NCBI RefSeq assembly: GCF_001434315.1 | Contig: NZ_AZFE01000032.1 | Span: forward strand, 62,561 to 126,560 | DNA from: Paucilactobacillus oligofermentans DSM 15707 = LMG 22743 | GTDB lineage: Bacteria; Bacillota; Bacilli; Lactobacillales; Lactobacillaceae | Direction of reading: 5' to 3' | Length of the DNA: 64,000 nucleotides | Shown: positions 63,302 through 64,000 of the stretch, one piece after another | How positions within the stretch are numbered: the stretch's first letter is position 1 | Layout of the letters: each line of letters starts with the position of its first letter | Translations under genes and position numbers: made by a program | Notes under the pieces: model-generated | What the model saw: the letters and a program-made list of their open reading frames with translations, nothing else | What the model was told of the DNA's origin: nothing | The model's database searches: none

Positions 63302-64000
63302 TGGTAGGGTTAATAAAACGAAATTTACGATTACAGTTTAATAGTTTTGGTGGAGTTTCACTCTCTTTGATGGGAGCAATCATTTCATTTGTTTTGTATT
63401 TAGTTTTTTTAAGACAAAGTATTGCTAGTGGTTTGAGTAGAGTTCCTGATTTAAAACAAATTTTAGATCCCTGGTTAATGGGTGGAACATTAACAATTAC
63501 GGCAATCACAACGACTGCAAATAGCTTGGGGCAAATGGTTAAGGATCGTGATAATGGAGCTTTACGTGATTTATTATTAACAAGGCCGTCTTATTATCAT
63601 ATCCAAGGGGCTTATGTACTAAGTACCATATTAATTGGAATTGTTATGCAAGGATTAGTGATGACATTTATGTCGTTGTATTTTAGTTTGATGGATGCAA
63701 TGACTTTTCGTTTGGATTGGGTATTACCAATTTTAATCGTGATGATTTTAAGCAGTGTGGTTTGGACAACGGTTAATATGTTATTACTATCGTTTATTAA
63801 TAATGTTGATTCATTAAGCAAATTCAATTCGATTATTGGAACTGCAGCTGGATTTTTTGCTTGTGTTTATATGCCAATTGGCTTGATTCCAACATCAGCC
63901 CAATGGTTAATTGAATTCACTCCGGCACCTTATAATGCTGCTTTATTTCGCCAAATATTACTCAAAGATCCATTAAATAATTCATTTAAAAATGCTACAC
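63301..64000 (+). CDS. ABC-2 type permease, 3' end outside window
   Basis: Opens with MVGLIKRNLRLQFNSFGGVSLSLMG and is open to the window end (233 residues seen). Membrane helices at about 17-37, 61-78, 103-125, 138-158 and 176-196, with the cytosolic KDRDNGALRDLLLTRPS loop that contacts the ATPase in ABC-2 exporters. Co-translated with the ATPase gene (TAATG). The substrate is unknown. Confidence 0.88.
   Translation, partial: MVGLIKRNLRLQFNSFGGVSLSLMGAIISFVLYLVFLRQSIASGLSRVPDLKQILDPWLMGGTLTITAITTTANSLGQMVKDRDNGALRDLLLTRPSYYHIQGAYVLSTILIGIVMQGLVMTFMSLYFSLMDAMTFRLDWVLPILIVMILSSVVWTTVNMLLLSFINNVDSLSKFNSIIGTAAGFFACVYMPIGLIPTSAQWLIEFTPAPYNAALFRQILLKDPLNNSFKNAT

Noticed and set aside
1-64000. CRISPR arrays, insertion sequences or prophage genes
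   Set aside because: No regularly spaced repeats, no transposase or phage structural or integrase reading frames were seen on either strand.

Overview
The window is a low-GC Firmicutes chromosome segment, most probably from the Lactobacillaceae. The gene order (pyc, ylbG, rsmD, coaD, ylbL, comEA-EB-EC, holA, rpsT, rpsO, then rnjB, tuf, tig, clpX, engB), the strong AAAGGAGG-type ribosome binding sites, the frequent TTG/GTG starts, the LPXTG and KxYKxGKxW surface proteins, and the QueT and CytX transporters all fit a lactic acid bacterium. The species cannot be fixed from the sequence alone.

Region 1 (1-32,900) is mostly conserved housekeeping DNA: the end of pyruvate carboxylase, RNA modification and CoA synthesis, the late competence DNA-uptake operon, ribosomal proteins S20 and S15, dapA, RNase J2, EF-Tu, trigger factor, ClpX, EngB, an orphan GlnQ-like ATPase, a Bce-type peptide-antibiotic transporter without its two-component system, uvrC, obgE, rnz, recJ, apt and a nucleoside deoxyribosyltransferase. 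Nearly every transcription unit ends in a clear intrinsic terminator. Two leaders are unusual: a terminator-like hairpin that contains the comEA ribosome binding site, and a structured tuf leader.

Region 2 (32,900-51,700) is accessory: a 1300-residue LPXTG adhesin with three SpaA/Cna-B repeats, a CytX/LOG operon, a Ser-rich surface protein placed directly behind an Mga-like regulator, a preQ1-riboswitch-controlled queT operon that carries a DUF2829 (Tad2-family) protein, and a redox/detoxification cluster (LysR, flavodoxin, cupin, carboxymuconolactone decarboxylase, NmrA-like protein, MFS exporter). It ends in a deletion scar where an AEC transporter and its divergent LysR regulator have both lost their 5' ends.

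Region 3 (51,800-64,000) holds a SNF2/SWIM helicase, tRNA-Ser(CGA), and a 3.16-kb integrase-less island inserted in that tRNA gene. The island carries a DpnM-like adenine methylase and a PD-(D/E)xK restriction endonuclease. It is bounded by 28-bp direct repeats, with a second pair of GGTACCC-containing repeats inside and a duplicated tRNA terminator. After it come a MerR-controlled decarboxylase, a pentapeptide-repeat/TVP38 pair, fumarase and an ABC-2 exporter cut by the window end. The restriction island is the strongest candidate for something new: a minimal mobile defence cassette that must be moved by an integrase supplied from elsewhere.
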